A stretch of 48,344 bases of DNA from a bacterium (GCA_024226515.1 JAAELQ010000018.1:1-48344), one strand, 5' to 3'; shown: positions 24,433 through 34,551, numbered from the stretch's first letter. Made by a program: numbers and translations. Notes: generated by a model not told the origin, from the sequence alone.

Positions 24433-27411
24433 TCAGAAGTTAATCGTCGCCGAGAAACGAGCAATCTGTGGAGAAACCAATTGGTTGACATCGTCCACCG
24501 AGGACTGAACGTCGTTGGCGTCACGTCCCACGGAGAGAACGGTGTCGTCATCGAACACGTTGAACATCTCGGCGGCGATCTCCAGGGTGGTGTCGCCACC
24601 GAGCTTGAACAACTTGGCCAGCTTCAGGTCGAGCAGGAAGATATCGTCGTAGCGATCGTCGCCGAACGTATCGATCTGCACCGCCTTCTGAGTCAGCTTG
24701 CCGTCTGCGTCTTGCACCTGGTTGGTGAAGAACGTCGGAATCGCGTAGCCCTCACGTGCCTGGAGATTGCCCGACGCGGTCAGACCGAACCAGGGAAGCT
24801 GGTACAACGCATTCACGTTGAACTGCCAACGGCTCGAGCCGGCCCAGATGTCGGTGGTCGGACCGGAGCCACCGGACTGGTACGCGATATCCGAACCGTC
24901 CGCCGTGGTGTCTCCCGCGAGGTTCGTGGGGTCACCGTCCGGCACGACGAAGCGCGACGACGGCGGGGCATCGAACGTCCCATTCGTGACCGGGACACCG
25001 GAGAACTCCTTCTCCCAGTTGGCGAAGGCCAGGAATCCGCGCAGCATCCAACGGTCGGACAGCCGCTTCGTCGCGGTCAGTTCCAGCCCGAGGTACTCCT
25101 GCGTGAGCGAGCCGTCGTTGGTGAGGTACACGTTGCGCGAGATCGTGGTCCGCGACGTGTCGGTCACGAGGCAGACCGGCTCCGAGTACGTAATCGCTCC
25201 GCCGCCGCTCTGGGTCGGGCAGGAGTAGATCTCCGGCCCAAGCGTGACCAGACTTCCGGTGGCGTCGTACTCCGGGACGTCGAACAGCGGCGCAAACAAC
25301 TCGTCCTTGCGTTCGCGATAGGTGATGTTGGCCCCGACCGTGAAGTTGCGCATCACCTCCCACTCCGCGCCGATGATCAGCTCGTCGACGGTGGGAGCAT
25401 CCAGATTGGAGTTGATCTGATCCGGGCTCTCTGCAGAGTCCGGATTATTCGGGTCGTAGTTCGTCGTTCCGATCGTGCCGCCGTCGATGTCGAGCTCGGG
25501 GATACTGACGAGCAGATCGCCGTCCAGGTCGTCCCAGAAGTAACCGATGGCCGATGCCGCGATCGGGTTGTTGAAGCCGATATCGGCGTTCGACAGCGCA
25601 TCCGTGTAGCGCGCGTAGCTGGCCTTCAGCAGCAGGCGCCGTTCCCAGTCGAAAGTGTAGGTGGCGCCGACGCGCGGCATCAGGTCGTCCCACTTGACGC
25701 CGGGGTCGAAGCCATCGAACACGAGCTCGGGGATCCCGCCCTCTGCCGGATCGTCCTCGAGCGGGTTGCCCGGAACCGTCCCGGCGGACTGCTCGCCGTC
25801 CTGCGAGGACCAGTGAACACCGTAGTTGATGGCCCACGGCCCCTTCAGCATCGTGTTGCCGGCCCACACGTTGAGGTGCGTGGTCTCGTCGGAGAAGTCG
25901 GCGATGCGGTAGAGGTAAGCGCTACCGCCGATGCCGCCCGGTCCCTCGAAGGCCAGGACGCCGTCCCCGCCGTAGAGACTCGTCGAGCCGCGCTCCGTCT
26001 CCTTGTACTTGAAGCCGAACTTCAACTCGTGGTTCCAGCCGCCGCCGTCGAAGAACCAGTTGCCGCGGACGGCGTACTGGTCGGTCGGGCGCTCGGTGGA
26101 GAAGTCGATGAACGTGTTGGTCCAGGCGCCCGACTCGTCGACGATGATCTGCGTCCCGGGGGCGGAGCCGCCCTTCGGTGACAGGGCGAAGCCACCCTCG
26201 ACCTTGCTGATCTGGGCCGACACCTCGATGTTCGGCGAGAAGAAGTGGCTCACGCGGCCGCTGGTGATCGGCGACGGGCCGGACTGCACCCAGGTCGTCT
26301 CCACCGCCCGGTTGGGTACCGCCGTTCGGCCGTCCTTGCTCTTGTCGCCCTCGGTCCAGAACGCATTCCAGGTCGTGTTGCCCTTGACCTGACCGTGGGC
26401 CTTGATGCTGATGTTACGCAGCGCGGTGACGTCCTGGGTACCGGTGTTGGCGAGGAAGATATCGATGTCGTTCTGCGTGAAGCCGAACCAGTACCAGATG
26501 TTGTCTTTCCACAACGGTCCACCGAGGTCGAAGTTCTTCTCGAAGATCTCCGTCACTCCGTTGCCCGCCACATCCTGCTTATCACCGGTGAGCGGGTTCT
26601 TGACGTCGTGGCGGTTGGCGTTGGCCTGCAGGTCGATCTCCGTGTACAGCATGCGCGCCGTACCCGTGTGGGTGTTGGAGCCCTGCTTCTGCACGAAGTT
26701 CAGCCGCACGCCGGGCGTCGACTGCTCGATGTCCGCGCCGCCCGCGGTGACGTAACTGACCTGCTCGAAGGCGTTCCAGTCGAGATAGGTCTGCGTGGCG
26801 CCCTCGGCGGCGTTGTCGGTGAAGTCCACGCCGTCCATGATCCACGAGGACTGCTCGCCGTCATCGCCCTTGCCGACGAAGTTGGCCTGCTGTCCGGCCT
26901 GGTCGCCGCCGACGTTGATGCGATCGGACGTGACGCCCGGAATCGTCTGCAGGACGGCCCACGGGTCACGCGCGGTCGGGATCTGGTTGATCTCCTCCTG
27001 CGTCAGAACCGTGGCCGTGCCGGTCCGGCGCGCGTCCAGCAGCGGCGTCACCGCCGTGACGACGACGCGCTCGACGGTCGTGCTCGCTTGCAGCTTGACC
27101 GTCATGGAGACGTTGGCCAGCGTGTCGATCTGGATGTTGGGGTAGACCTGCGTGTTGTGGCCCTTGGCCCCGACTTCCAGTTCGTATTTCGCCGGCGACA
27201 GGTCGATGAATCTCGCCTGCCCGGCGGAACTGGTCGTCCGCTCCTGCGTGCGCAGCGGACCGGTCAGTTTCACCGTAGCCCCCGCTACCGCGTTGCCCTG
27301 CTCGTCGGTGACTTCCAGGAACAAGCTACCCGAGTAGCTCACCTGGGCCAGCACCGGAAGCGCCGTAAAGGCAACGAGGCAGAACAAGGTGAGTGCCGTT
27401 CTGAGCCTCAT
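24433..27411 (-). CDS. TonB-dependent receptor with carboxypeptidase-regulatory-like domain
   Basis: A 992-residue outer membrane receptor. ATG 27411 follows a strong GGAGGAAG site and starts a signal peptide (RLRTALTLFCLVAFTALPVLA). Residues about 25-110 form a carboxypeptidase-regulatory-like domain (LEVTDEQGNAVAGATVKL), followed by a TonB plug (VERVVVTAVTPLLDAR, QTIPGVTSDRINVGG) and a long beta-barrel ending in a terminal aromatic strand (ARFSATINF). This is the Oar-like architecture frequent in Acidobacteriota. The substrate cannot be told from sequence. No TonB/ExbBD genes are nearby. The 235-base divergent region upstream must hold its promoter; I could not fix it. Confidence 0.92.
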   Translation of the reverse strand: MRLRTALTLFCLVAFTALPVLAQVSYSGSLFLEVTDEQGNAVAGATVKLTGPLRTQERTTSSAGQARFIDLSPAKYELEVGAKGHNTQVYPNIQIDTLANVSMTVKLQASTTVERVVVTAVTPLLDARRTGTATVLTQEEINQIPTARDPWAVLQTIPGVTSDRINVGGDQAGQQANFVGKGDDGEQSSWIMDGVDFTDNAAEGATQTYLDWNAFEQVSYVTAGGADIEQSTPGVRLNFVQKQGSNTHTGTARMLYTEIDLQANANRHDVKNPLTGDKQDVAGNGVTEIFEKNFDLGGPLWKDNIWYWFGFTQNDIDIFLANTGTQDVTALRNISIKAHGQVKGNTTWNAFWTEGDKSKDGRTAVPNRAVETTWVQSGPSPITSGRVSHFFSPNIEVSAQISKVEGGFALSPKGGSAPGTQIIVDESGAWTNTFIDFSTERPTDQYAVRGNWFFDGGGWNHELKFGFKYKETERGSTSLYGGDGVLAFEGPGGIGGSAYLYRIADFSDETTHLNVWAGNTMLKGPWAINYGVHWSSQDGEQSAGTVPGNPLEDDPAEGGIPELVFDGFDPGVKWDDLMPRVGATYTFDWERRLLLKASYARYTDALSNADIGFNNPIAASAIGYFWDDLDGDLLVSIPELDIDGGTIGTTNYDPNNPDSAESPDQINSNLDAPTVDELIIGAEWEVMRNFTVGANITYRERKDELFAPLFDVPEYDATGSLVTLGPEIYSCPTQSGGGAITYSEPVCLVTDTSRTTISRNVYLTNDGSLTQEYLGLELTATKRLSDRWMLRGFLAFANWEKEFSGVPVTNGTFDAPPSSRFVVPDGDPTNLAGDTTADGSDIAYQSGGSGPTTDIWAGSSRWQFNVNALYQLPWFGLTASGNLQAREGYAIPTFFTNQVQDADGKLTQKAVQIDTFGDDRYDDIFLLDLKLAKLFKLGGDTTLEIAAEMFNVFDDDTVLSVGRDANDVQSSVDDVNQLVSPQIARFSATINF

Positions 27412-27646
27412 GCTTCCTCCTTCTCGATACACGTGTTTCTCCTGGTCACTGGGGTCGGGAGTCCCACAACCCCGACAAAGCCCCAGTCGCACATCTACTT
27501 TTGCTGCAAAATCAATACCTTTTCGCACGATGCACAAAGGTGGGGTTTTCCGGCCCTATAGGCAAGTGCCGTCGGGATTCCGGGTTCAATATTTTGGATT
27601 TCTCCAACTTTTTGACTAATTCGATCGTTTTTGGAGGGGTGGTAGA

Positions 27647-29734
27647 GTGCCTCCCATGATCCGGATCGGACTCGCCATCGGGGTCGCCGCCGCCCTGCTC
27701 GGCGTGGCCGGATGCACCGGCGGCGAACCGGCCCGCGACGAGCTGCAGGCGCGCGGGCCCCGCGACGTCGTGCTGATCACGATCGACACCCTGCGCTGGG
27801 ACGCGACCGGTTTCTCGGGGGCGGGCAAGGTCGAGACGCCGTGGCTCGACCGGCTGGCCGACGAGGGCTGGGTCGCAGAGGCGGCCCACGCCCACGCGGT
27901 CATGACGCTGCCCTCGCACGCCTCGATCCTGACCGGGCTTCCCCCGTACGACCACGGGATCCGCGACAACGCCGGATTCACGCTGTCGCCGGAGATCCCG
28001 ACGCTCGCGACGCGGCTCGCGGCCGCGGAGTGGGCGACCGGCGCGTTCGTGTCGGCCTTTCCGCTCGACCGGCGCTTCGGGCTCGGTTCGGGCTTCGAGA
28101 CCTACGACGACGACTACGAGGGGTACGCGACGGGGCCGTTCACCTTCCCCGAGCGACCGGGTCACGCGACGGTCGCGCGGGCGCTCGAGTGGTGGGACGC
28201 GCGGCGCGGCAAGCGACGCCTGATGTGGGTCCACCTGTTCACGCCGCACTTCCCCTACGCGCCGCGCGCGCCGTGGGCCTCGCGCTACCCGGACCGACCG
28301 TACTACGGCGACGTCGCGATGACCGACGCCGAGCTCGAGCCGCTGATCGAGCGCCTGCTGGATCCGACGGGGCCCGCGCCGATCATTGTCGTCACGTCCG
28401 ACCACGGCGAGTCGCTGGGCGAGCACGGGGAGGACACGCACGGAGTCTTCGCCTACGAGTCGACGCTGAAGGTGCCGTTCCTGATCCACGCTCCGGGGCT
28501 ACTCCCCGCGGGAAGCGACGGCCGCGAGGCGCGACACATCGACATCGTCCCGACGCTGCTGGACCTGCTGGGGCTCGACGGGTTCGACGGACTCGCCGGG
28601 CGCACGCTGTTCTCGAGCGCGTGGGAGGGTGACGGCCCGGGCACCTACTTCGAGGCGTTGACGGCCAACATCAACCGCGGCTGGGCGCCGCTCTACGGCC
28701 GGATCGACGGCGGCTCGAAGGCGATCCGCCTACCCGAGCCCGAGCTGTACGATCTCGCCACCGACCCGGTGGAAGCGCGGAATCGCGTCGAGATCGACCG
28801 TGCGACGTACGACGCGCTGATCGTCGGAATCGCCGAGGAAGCCTACGAGACCGGTGACCGGGAGGTCGTCGACGAGGAGGTCCTCGAGCGTCTGCGTAGT
28901 CTGGGCTACGTCGCGTCCGCGAGCCCCAGCGAGGCGTCGGAGCACGACGCGTCGGCGGACCCGAAGAACCTGATTCACCACGACCGTGCGCTGCAGGGGG
29001 CCCTGACCGCGTACGCCAGCGGTCGCCCCGACGAGGCGATCCGAACGTTGCGCGAGCTGCTGGCCGAGCAGCCGCGGATGGCCGTGGCCTACGGGCACCT
29101 CAGCTTCATGTACTCCGACCTGGGGCGCACCGACGAGGCGGTCGAGCTGCTCGAGCGGGCGCGAGCGACGGGCGTCGACACGGAGGACCTGCGTCGCAAG
29201 CTGGCGTTGAGCCTGCTGCGACTCGGGCGCGCGGACGAAGCAGCGGAGGTCCTGCGACCCGACAGCGCATCGGAGAATCCCGAGACGCAATCGGCGCTGG
29301 GACGTGTGGCCGCCGCGCGCGGTCGGACGCGGGAGGCGCTCGAACGGTTCGATCGCGCGCTGGAGCTGGACTCCTCGTTTCCGGCGGGGCTGATCGATCG
29401 TGGGACGTTGTTGCTCGCAGAGGGCGAGGTCGAGCAGGCGATCGGTTATCTCCAGCGCGGCCTCGAGGCCGATCCCGGCCACGCCGAAGGCTGGAACGCG
29501 CTGGGAGTGGCACGCTCGCAGCGCGGCGACGCGACACAGGCCATCGAGGCCTGGCGCAAGGCGGTCGAGGTCGACCCACGGCTACCCGACGCGCTGTTCA
29601 ACCTCTCCATGGGCCTCGCCGGCACCGGACGTCGCGCCGAGGCGGAACTCTACCTCGAGCGCTACGCAACCCTGGTGCAGGGTGCCGAGCGCCGCCGCGC
29701 GCTCGACCTCCTCGCTCGCCTGCGCAAGAGCTGA
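27647..29734 (+). CDS. Sulfatase-fold lipoprotein with C-terminal TPR domain, third copy
   Basis: A 695-residue protein with a lipobox VAGC (Cys23). The alkaline phosphatase superfamily domain has ITIDTLRWDATG (Asp47), MTLPSHASILTG (Thr87 at the nucleophile position, His91) and SDHGESLGEHGEDTHG. TPR repeats occupy about 440-695 (ALERFDRALELDSSFPAG, IGYLQRGLEADPGHAEG). GTG 27647 is used because GGAGGGG at 27633-27639 lies 7 bases upstream. ATG 27656 is a real alternative: a TGGTAGAGT extended -10 lies 7 bases before it. It stands apart from the leftward operon of two paralogues but carries the same active-site changes. Confidence 0.87.
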   Translation: MPPMIRIGLAIGVAAALLGVAGCTGGEPARDELQARGPRDVVLITIDTLRWDATGFSGAGKVETPWLDRLADEGWVAEAAHAHAVMTLPSHASILTGLPPYDHGIRDNAGFTLSPEIPTLATRLAAAEWATGAFVSAFPLDRRFGLGSGFETYDDDYEGYATGPFTFPERPGHATVARALEWWDARRGKRRLMWVHLFTPHFPYAPRAPWASRYPDRPYYGDVAMTDAELEPLIERLLDPTGPAPIIVVTSDHGESLGEHGEDTHGVFAYESTLKVPFLIHAPGLLPAGSDGREARHIDIVPTLLDLLGLDGFDGLAGRTLFSSAWEGDGPGTYFEALTANINRGWAPLYGRIDGGSKAIRLPEPELYDLATDPVEARNRVEIDRATYDALIVGIAEEAYETGDREVVDEEVLERLRSLGYVASASPSEASEHDASADPKNLIHHDRALQGALTAYASGRPDEAIRTLRELLAEQPRMAVAYGHLSFMYSDLGRTDEAVELLERARATGVDTEDLRRKLALSLLRLGRADEAAEVLRPDSASENPETQSALGRVAAARGRTREALERFDRALELDSSFPAGLIDRGTLLLAEGEVEQAIGYLQRGLEADPGHAEGWNALGVARSQRGDATQAIEAWRKAVEVDPRLPDALFNLSMGLAGTGRRAEAELYLERYATLVQGAERRRALDLLARLRKS

Positions 29735-29796
29735 ACCCGTGCCCGTGATACGCTCGAACGTGCCGTGAAACGTGGAGCCAGGAGCCTGTCCAAGTC

Positions 29797-30426
29797 ATGA
29801 GACGCCCCGCGATCACCGTTCTCGCATCGAGCTTCGCGGTCGTCCTCGCCCTCGGGTGCGGCGGAAAGCAGCCTCTCGTCTCTAGCGTCGACCGCAGCTC
29901 ACCGAAGTTCGCCGCGACCAGTTTCATCAACGAGGGCTCGATCTCGCGCGTGGTCGTGGACGTGCGCGCCGCTCGCATCGGTGACGCGTCCGAGTTCATG
30001 CCGCTGATGCTCGCGGTCGAGAACAAGACGGAGACGTTCTGGACCATCTCGCGCGAGAATATCGTCCTCGAGTTGCCCGACCGCACGACGCTGCCGCTGG
30101 CGACGTTCCGCGAGTTCAACGACGACTACACGCGCGCGCGCCAGGACCTGCGCATGGCCGAACCGTTTGTCGCCACGTTGAACAGCGTTTTTCCGCAGTC
30201 GCTGTTCGATTGGCTGCCGCTCGACTTCTACCCGGAGAAGAGCAGCGGGGTGTTCCCACGCGACTCCGTCGAGATCCGCCGCGGTCAACTGGCGTTGGGG
30301 TACGTCTACTTCCGCATGCCGCACGCGCCGATCGAAGACGCGGGACGCTACAAACTCATCGTATCGCCGGCCGGCGCCGGCGAGCGATTGGTCGTCGACT
30401 TCCATCCGTTCCAGGAGACACGCTGA
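29797..30426 (+). CDS. Small lipoprotein of unknown function
   Basis: A 209-residue protein with lipoprotein signal ending LALGCGG. The mature part appears to be a single beta-rich domain (SRVVVDVRAARIGDASEFMP, YVYFRMPHAPIEDAGRYKL). It is followed after 6 bases by the VWFA-related gene at 30433, so the two are probably one unit and may act together. No catalytic motif or known family is recognised. Confidence 0.75.
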   Translation: MRRPAITVLASSFAVVLALGCGGKQPLVSSVDRSSPKFAATSFINEGSISRVVVDVRAARIGDASEFMPLMLAVENKTETFWTISRENIVLELPDRTTLPLATFREFNDDYTRARQDLRMAEPFVATLNSVFPQSLFDWLPLDFYPEKSSGVFPRDSVEIRRGQLALGYVYFRMPHAPIEDAGRYKLIVSPAGAGERLVVDFHPFQETR

Positions 30427-30432
30427 CCCATC

Positions 30433-32196
30433 ATGCGCAATCTCTCTCGTTTCGCACCGTTCGCACTGCTGGCACTGGGTTGTCTGCTGCCGGCGAGCGC
30501 TTCAGAGAACGTGCCGACGGTGAAGGACAGCGGTGTCACCGAACGCGTAACCGTCGAGTTGGTCGAGATCAAGGTCAGGGTCGCCGACGGTAAGGGCCGC
30601 CCGGTCACCGACCTCTCGCAGGACGAGGTTCGGGTCTTTCAGGGTGGGCGCGAGCAACGAATGGCCTACTTCGAACCGCTGTCTCGCCGCGGGCTCGAAG
30701 CACCCGTTACGCCGGTCCCGCTGTACGACGGCCGGGGGCAGGCGCAGGAGTTGCCGGCCACGGAGGCGGTCCTGCCGCCCAAGCCCGTACGCCGCATCGT
30801 GCTCGCGTTCGACCCGCGCAACAGCCGCATGCCGGTACGCGAGAACTGGCGCCGGGCCGCGCTGGACTGGGTCCGGGCTTCGATGCAGCCGCAGGATCTC
30901 GTGGCGGTGGTCGTACTGCGTGGGGCGTATGCCGACTGGGCCACGGAGCTCACCGCGGATGCAGCACGGATACGCCTGGCCCTGGAGACGATCGACCTGT
31001 TCACCGACGTGCCGAACCGCAACCGCCGCGACGAGATGACCACGTTCCTGAACGACCTGAGGACGCTGTGCCAGGACAACACGGGCGGGCGCAATGCCGG
31101 CGGGTCGGCGCGCGGCTCGAGCCGCGTGAACGACCTCAGCGCGACGAACGAGACGACCTGCGCTTTCGACCTCGCCAGGCCGATGGTCCACGAGTGGTCG
31201 GCGCAGAGCAACGAGTCGTTCGAGGGGTTACGCGGGCTCGCGGGTCAGCTGTCGGCGGTGCCCGGCCAGAAGTCCGTGATTCTGTTCTCGGAAGGCATCA
31301 TCGACGACGCCGCGAGCGTCGCGGTTCACGCGATGGCCAGCGTGTTCGGCCTCCAAGCGATCGATCTGGTCTCGATGACCTCGCGCCTGCAACGGCTGGA
31401 TCTGCTGAACCTCGGGCTGCTGTATCACATCACCGCGTCATCCAACGTGGCGTTCTTCACGCTCGACACACGGCACGCGAACGAGGGCAGTGATTTCTCC
31501 AACCTCGAGAACAACGCGGCGCCCAATGCCGGATTCGGGATGAACCCCTACAAGGAGATGTACGAAGCGTCGCGCGCAGGTACCGCAGGGCTGGCCTACT
31601 CCACCGGGGGCAGACCGTTCTACGGCGGCGACAACCTCAGCTGGAAGATTCGCACGGCAGCCGACGCCTACTTCGGCATCTACTCGCTCGGTTACTACCG
31701 CTCGGAGAAGACCGACGCGGGCGCCAGGCTGAAGGTCAAGATCAAGCGCAAGAAGCTCGTACTCAACTACGAGAAGAAGTCGGAGCGCCGGGTCCACGAA
31801 CCACGCACGACCGCACTCGAACTCGCGATCGGCCGACCGGAGTCGGCCGGCCGGGGCGACATGCAACGGCTGCCCGTGGCCCTGATCACGAAGCTCGATC
31901 AGCTTCCCCTACGCAAGGGGGGCGGCGGCTTCGGCTGCGAGTTGGGAGTGTTCCTGCAGGCGGTCCGGCCCGACGGGACGGTCGCGGGAGAGCACTTCGA
32001 GACGATCGCGGTCGTCGTGGACAAGAAGCAGAGAGAAAGCGCGGAACAGCACGACTTCCGGCACGTGGTCCATCTGGAGCTCGAGCCGGGCCCGATGCGA
32101 CTGCGTGCGCGGGTCAGCGACGACCGTCAAGAGGTCCTGGGCGACCGCGCAATCGACCTGACACTCTCGCCCGGCCACGTGAGCGCCGGACTCTGA
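30433..32196 (+). CDS. VWFA-related secreted protein, second
   Basis: A 587-residue exported protein with a signal peptide (LSRFAPFALLALGCLLPASAS). The N-terminal beta-domain (VTVELVEIKVRVADGKGRPV, LSQDEVRVFQGG) and VWFA-like fold (RRIVLAFDPRNSRMPVREN, QKSVILFSEGI, YFGIYSLGYYRSEK) parallel the 15026 protein. The MIDAS DxSxS is again replaced (FDPRNSR). It is shorter than the 15026 protein because the C-terminal extension is shorter. Likely a cell-surface adhesion or assembly protein; ligand unknown. Confidence 0.83.
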   Translation: MRNLSRFAPFALLALGCLLPASASENVPTVKDSGVTERVTVELVEIKVRVADGKGRPVTDLSQDEVRVFQGGREQRMAYFEPLSRRGLEAPVTPVPLYDGRGQAQELPATEAVLPPKPVRRIVLAFDPRNSRMPVRENWRRAALDWVRASMQPQDLVAVVVLRGAYADWATELTADAARIRLALETIDLFTDVPNRNRRDEMTTFLNDLRTLCQDNTGGRNAGGSARGSSRVNDLSATNETTCAFDLARPMVHEWSAQSNESFEGLRGLAGQLSAVPGQKSVILFSEGIIDDAASVAVHAMASVFGLQAIDLVSMTSRLQRLDLLNLGLLYHITASSNVAFFTLDTRHANEGSDFSNLENNAAPNAGFGMNPYKEMYEASRAGTAGLAYSTGGRPFYGGDNLSWKIRTAADAYFGIYSLGYYRSEKTDAGARLKVKIKRKKLVLNYEKKSERRVHEPRTTALELAIGRPESAGRGDMQRLPVALITKLDQLPLRKGGGGFGCELGVFLQAVRPDGTVAGEHFETIAVVVDKKQRESAEQHDFRHVVHLELEPGPMRLRARVSDDRQEVLGDRAIDLTLSPGHVSAGL

Positions 32197-32231
32197 TCCG
32201 AGACCAGCCACAATCTGCGCACCACGTTGGG

Positions 32232-33719
32232 TCACTTCAGTAGCTCGGTCTCCGGGTACTGCGCGTACCAACCGAACCAGAACGCCGGGTGCGACGGCAG
32301 CCGCTCGAGACGACGCCCATCGTCCGCGACCAGCGCATCCTCCGCGACGCGCCACGTCACACCCGAAATGTCCGCGACGGTCGCGGATCCGCCCCAGCGC
32401 GAGAATGTCACCGCCCCGGCGTCGTAGACGCGCGCGGCTCCCTTCGGACTGGTCAACACGACGAAGCGCGTGCCGGCGTGCTCGTGCATCAGCACCGGCC
32501 GCCTGGCGAGAAACGACGCCGCGATCGCGAGCGGTCGCGCCGCCGGGGCCGCGCCGGCCGTGAACGGCAGCGCCAGGACCTCGGCCTTGTTCTTGAGCCG
32601 CGAGTCCCGCGCCGGCACCTCGAACATCAACCGATCGATGCGGAAGTACTCGCGGTAGGCCGCGCCCTCGGAGTAGTCGCGCTCGAAACCGGTGTCGAGC
32701 GACAGCACGGTCGTCTCGGGATGCGCCGCCCTCCATTCGCCCCACGTCGTGGCGACGACGGAATAGCGTTCGAGCCGCAGCTCGGTGCCCGAGTACGGGC
32801 CGACCACGGGCTGACCGCCGAGGCTCGACCACAGGCTCTTCGTCTCCTCGTCGAACATCAGCTTGTTCGAACGGTAGAGCAGGCCGCTCGTCCCGAGCGT
32901 CAGCTCGCGCCCGTCGACGAGCGAGGAGTAGGGAACGACCGCGCCGCACAGCGTGCAGTAAACGAGCGTCAGCGGCTTGCCGCCCAGGGTGTCGCGCACC
33001 AGCTCGTGCCAGGCGAGGATGCGCTTCGGGTAGGCCCGTGACTCGCCGTCGATCGTGATCCCGAAGACGATGTGCTTGTCCTTGAGATACGCGGCGTCGG
33101 CCGCCGCGACGACCGGCGGCCGGACGAGCGGAGGGATGCCGTTGACTCCGACACCGCCCCAGTCGACCTGGTCCAGGCGGAGGGTCACGCCCACGCCGGG
33201 CGGAAAGAACTCGCGCATGCGCACGTCGATGTTGCCGTAGACCGCGCCCTTGAAGAACGCGTACTCGGGGTGCGGTTCGCCGTCCAGGCCCCACATCCAG
33301 CGACGCCAGCGGTCGAGGTCGTCGCCGAACTTCTTGCCGGTCTGTCGGCCGAGGAAGCGGAGCAGACGGCGGCGCACCGGGGACCCTTCGTCGTCGGCCC
33401 GGGCATCGGCGCCGGCGAAGCTGCGGTCGAGGTCGACGTCCTGCCCCCCGCCCGCCTCCGTGTTCTCGAAGTCCGCGGCGCCGCGCGCGGGTCGATCGGT
33501 CGGCTTCAACAGACGCGCGATGTCGACGATCATCGTCGTGTACTCGTCGCGCCACGCGGCGGCGATCTGCGTCAGCGCGCGCTGGGCCTGCTCTTCGTCG
33601 AGCGCGGCGGCCTCGAAGAACAACCCGACCGGGGGTGGTGCAGCCTGCGGTTCGCCGGCCCGGACTCCGGTCGCGACGACGGCGATGAGGATGACCAGGG
33701 TGGGCGCAACACGTCTCAA
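32232..33719 (-). CDS. DUF3179-family exported protein
   Basis: A 495-residue protein. No ATG fits; TTG 33719 is chosen because GGAGG lies 5 bases upstream and a signal peptide (RRVAPTLVILIAVVATGVRA) starts there. The central and C-terminal parts match DUF3179: an ITIDGESRAYP-like strand, an AWHEL motif, and the conserved Cys pair in LVYCTLCGAVVP (Cys255, Cys258), as in the Y-C-P-L-C-G of the family. The first 210 residues are less typical. DUF3179 has no established activity; the CxxC suggests metal or redox chemistry. It converges with the 30433 gene and diverges from the QueC-like gene. Confidence 0.85.
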   Translation of the reverse strand: MRRVAPTLVILIAVVATGVRAGEPQAAPPPVGLFFEAAALDEEQAQRALTQIAAAWRDEYTTMIVDIARLLKPTDRPARGAADFENTEAGGGQDVDLDRSFAGADARADDEGSPVRRRLLRFLGRQTGKKFGDDLDRWRRWMWGLDGEPHPEYAFFKGAVYGNIDVRMREFFPPGVGVTLRLDQVDWGGVGVNGIPPLVRPPVVAAADAAYLKDKHIVFGITIDGESRAYPKRILAWHELVRDTLGGKPLTLVYCTLCGAVVPYSSLVDGRELTLGTSGLLYRSNKLMFDEETKSLWSSLGGQPVVGPYSGTELRLERYSVVATTWGEWRAAHPETTVLSLDTGFERDYSEGAAYREYFRIDRLMFEVPARDSRLKNKAEVLALPFTAGAAPAARPLAIAASFLARRPVLMHEHAGTRFVVLTSPKGAARVYDAGAVTFSRWGGSATVADISGVTWRVAEDALVADDGRRLERLPSHPAFWFGWYAQYPETELLK

Positions 33720-33798
33720 AGAAACCTCCGCCGGCCAGTTTAACGCAGACACGCGAGGCACTATTCCCCTAGAATGGGCGGCCGCGAGAAACGGAAGC

Positions 33799-34551
33799 AT
33801 GAGCCACGAAACCGACACCGGCGCGAGCGACGTCAACCTGCTCTGGACGGGCGGCTGGGACTCCACGTTTCAACTGCTGCGGCTGCTGCTGCTCGACCGC
33901 CGCGCGGTGACTCCGTTCTACCTCATCGACGTGAAACGGCGATCGACGGGAATGGAGCTGAAGACGATGCAGCGCATCAAGGACCGCCTGCTCGACGAGC
34001 AGCCCCACGTGCACGACCTGTTGCGCCCGACGCGCTATCACGCCGTCGCCGACCTGGCCCCCGACTCCCGCATCGCGGACGCGTATGGGGCCGTGCGCGC
34101 GGAGAAGTTCATCGGAAAGCAATACGAGTGGCTACCTCGCTTCTGCGAGCAGTACGGCGTCGAGGAGATCCAGCTCTGCATCCACCGTGACGACCGCGCC
34201 GCCGGGGTTCTCGAGCGGATGGTCGTCGAGGCCGAGGACGGGTTCCGCGTGGATCGCGCGGCCGCGGCGCCGAACGAGTCGTTGCTGTTCGGTCGCTTCA
34301 CCTTTCCGGTGTTCGACGTGACCAAGGTCCGCATGGCGGAGATCGCGGACGAACGCGGGTGGAACGACCTCATGCACATGACCTGGTTCTGCCACACGCC
34401 GCAGGGAACCGCACCCTGCGGCTCGTGCAATCCCTGCAAGTACACGATCGAGGAAGGTCTCGGCTGGAGAATCCCCCTTCGCAACCGACCCGGACGCCGC
34501 GGCACGCTCGTCGCCCGCGCGCGAAACAAGCTTCGGCGGCTGCTGGAATGA
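33799..34551 (+). CDS. QueC-like PP-loop ATP-dependent enzyme
   Basis: A 250-residue cytoplasmic protein of the 7-cyano-7-deazaguanine synthase (QueC) type. The PP-loop is LLWTGGWDSTFQ (residues 14-25), which binds ATP by adenylation chemistry. The QueC-like zinc ligands Cys198, Cys207, Cys210 and Cys213 are present (CHTPQGTAPCGSCNPC). No other queuosine or 7-deazapurine genes lie nearby, so a housekeeping preQ0 role is doubtful. It is joined by an ATGA overlap to an asparagine-synthase-like gene. QueC relatives in other settings act on non-tRNA substrates, including amide or nitrile formation on small molecules or proteins. ATG 33799 is the first start in frame that gives the normal N terminus. 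Confidence 0.82.
   Translation: MSHETDTGASDVNLLWTGGWDSTFQLLRLLLLDRRAVTPFYLIDVKRRSTGMELKTMQRIKDRLLDEQPHVHDLLRPTRYHAVADLAPDSRIADAYGAVRAEKFIGKQYEWLPRFCEQYGVEEIQLCIHRDDRAAGVLERMVVEAEDGFRVDRAAAAPNESLLFGRFTFPVFDVTKVRMAEIADERGWNDLMHMTWFCHTPQGTAPCGSCNPCKYTIEEGLGWRIPLRNRPGRRGTLVARARNKLRRLLE

Noticed and set aside
27412..27646. Riboswitch or operator in the divergent region before the TonB receptor
   Set aside because: AT-rich promoter-like stretches are present, but no conserved aptamer or palindrome could be supported by eye.
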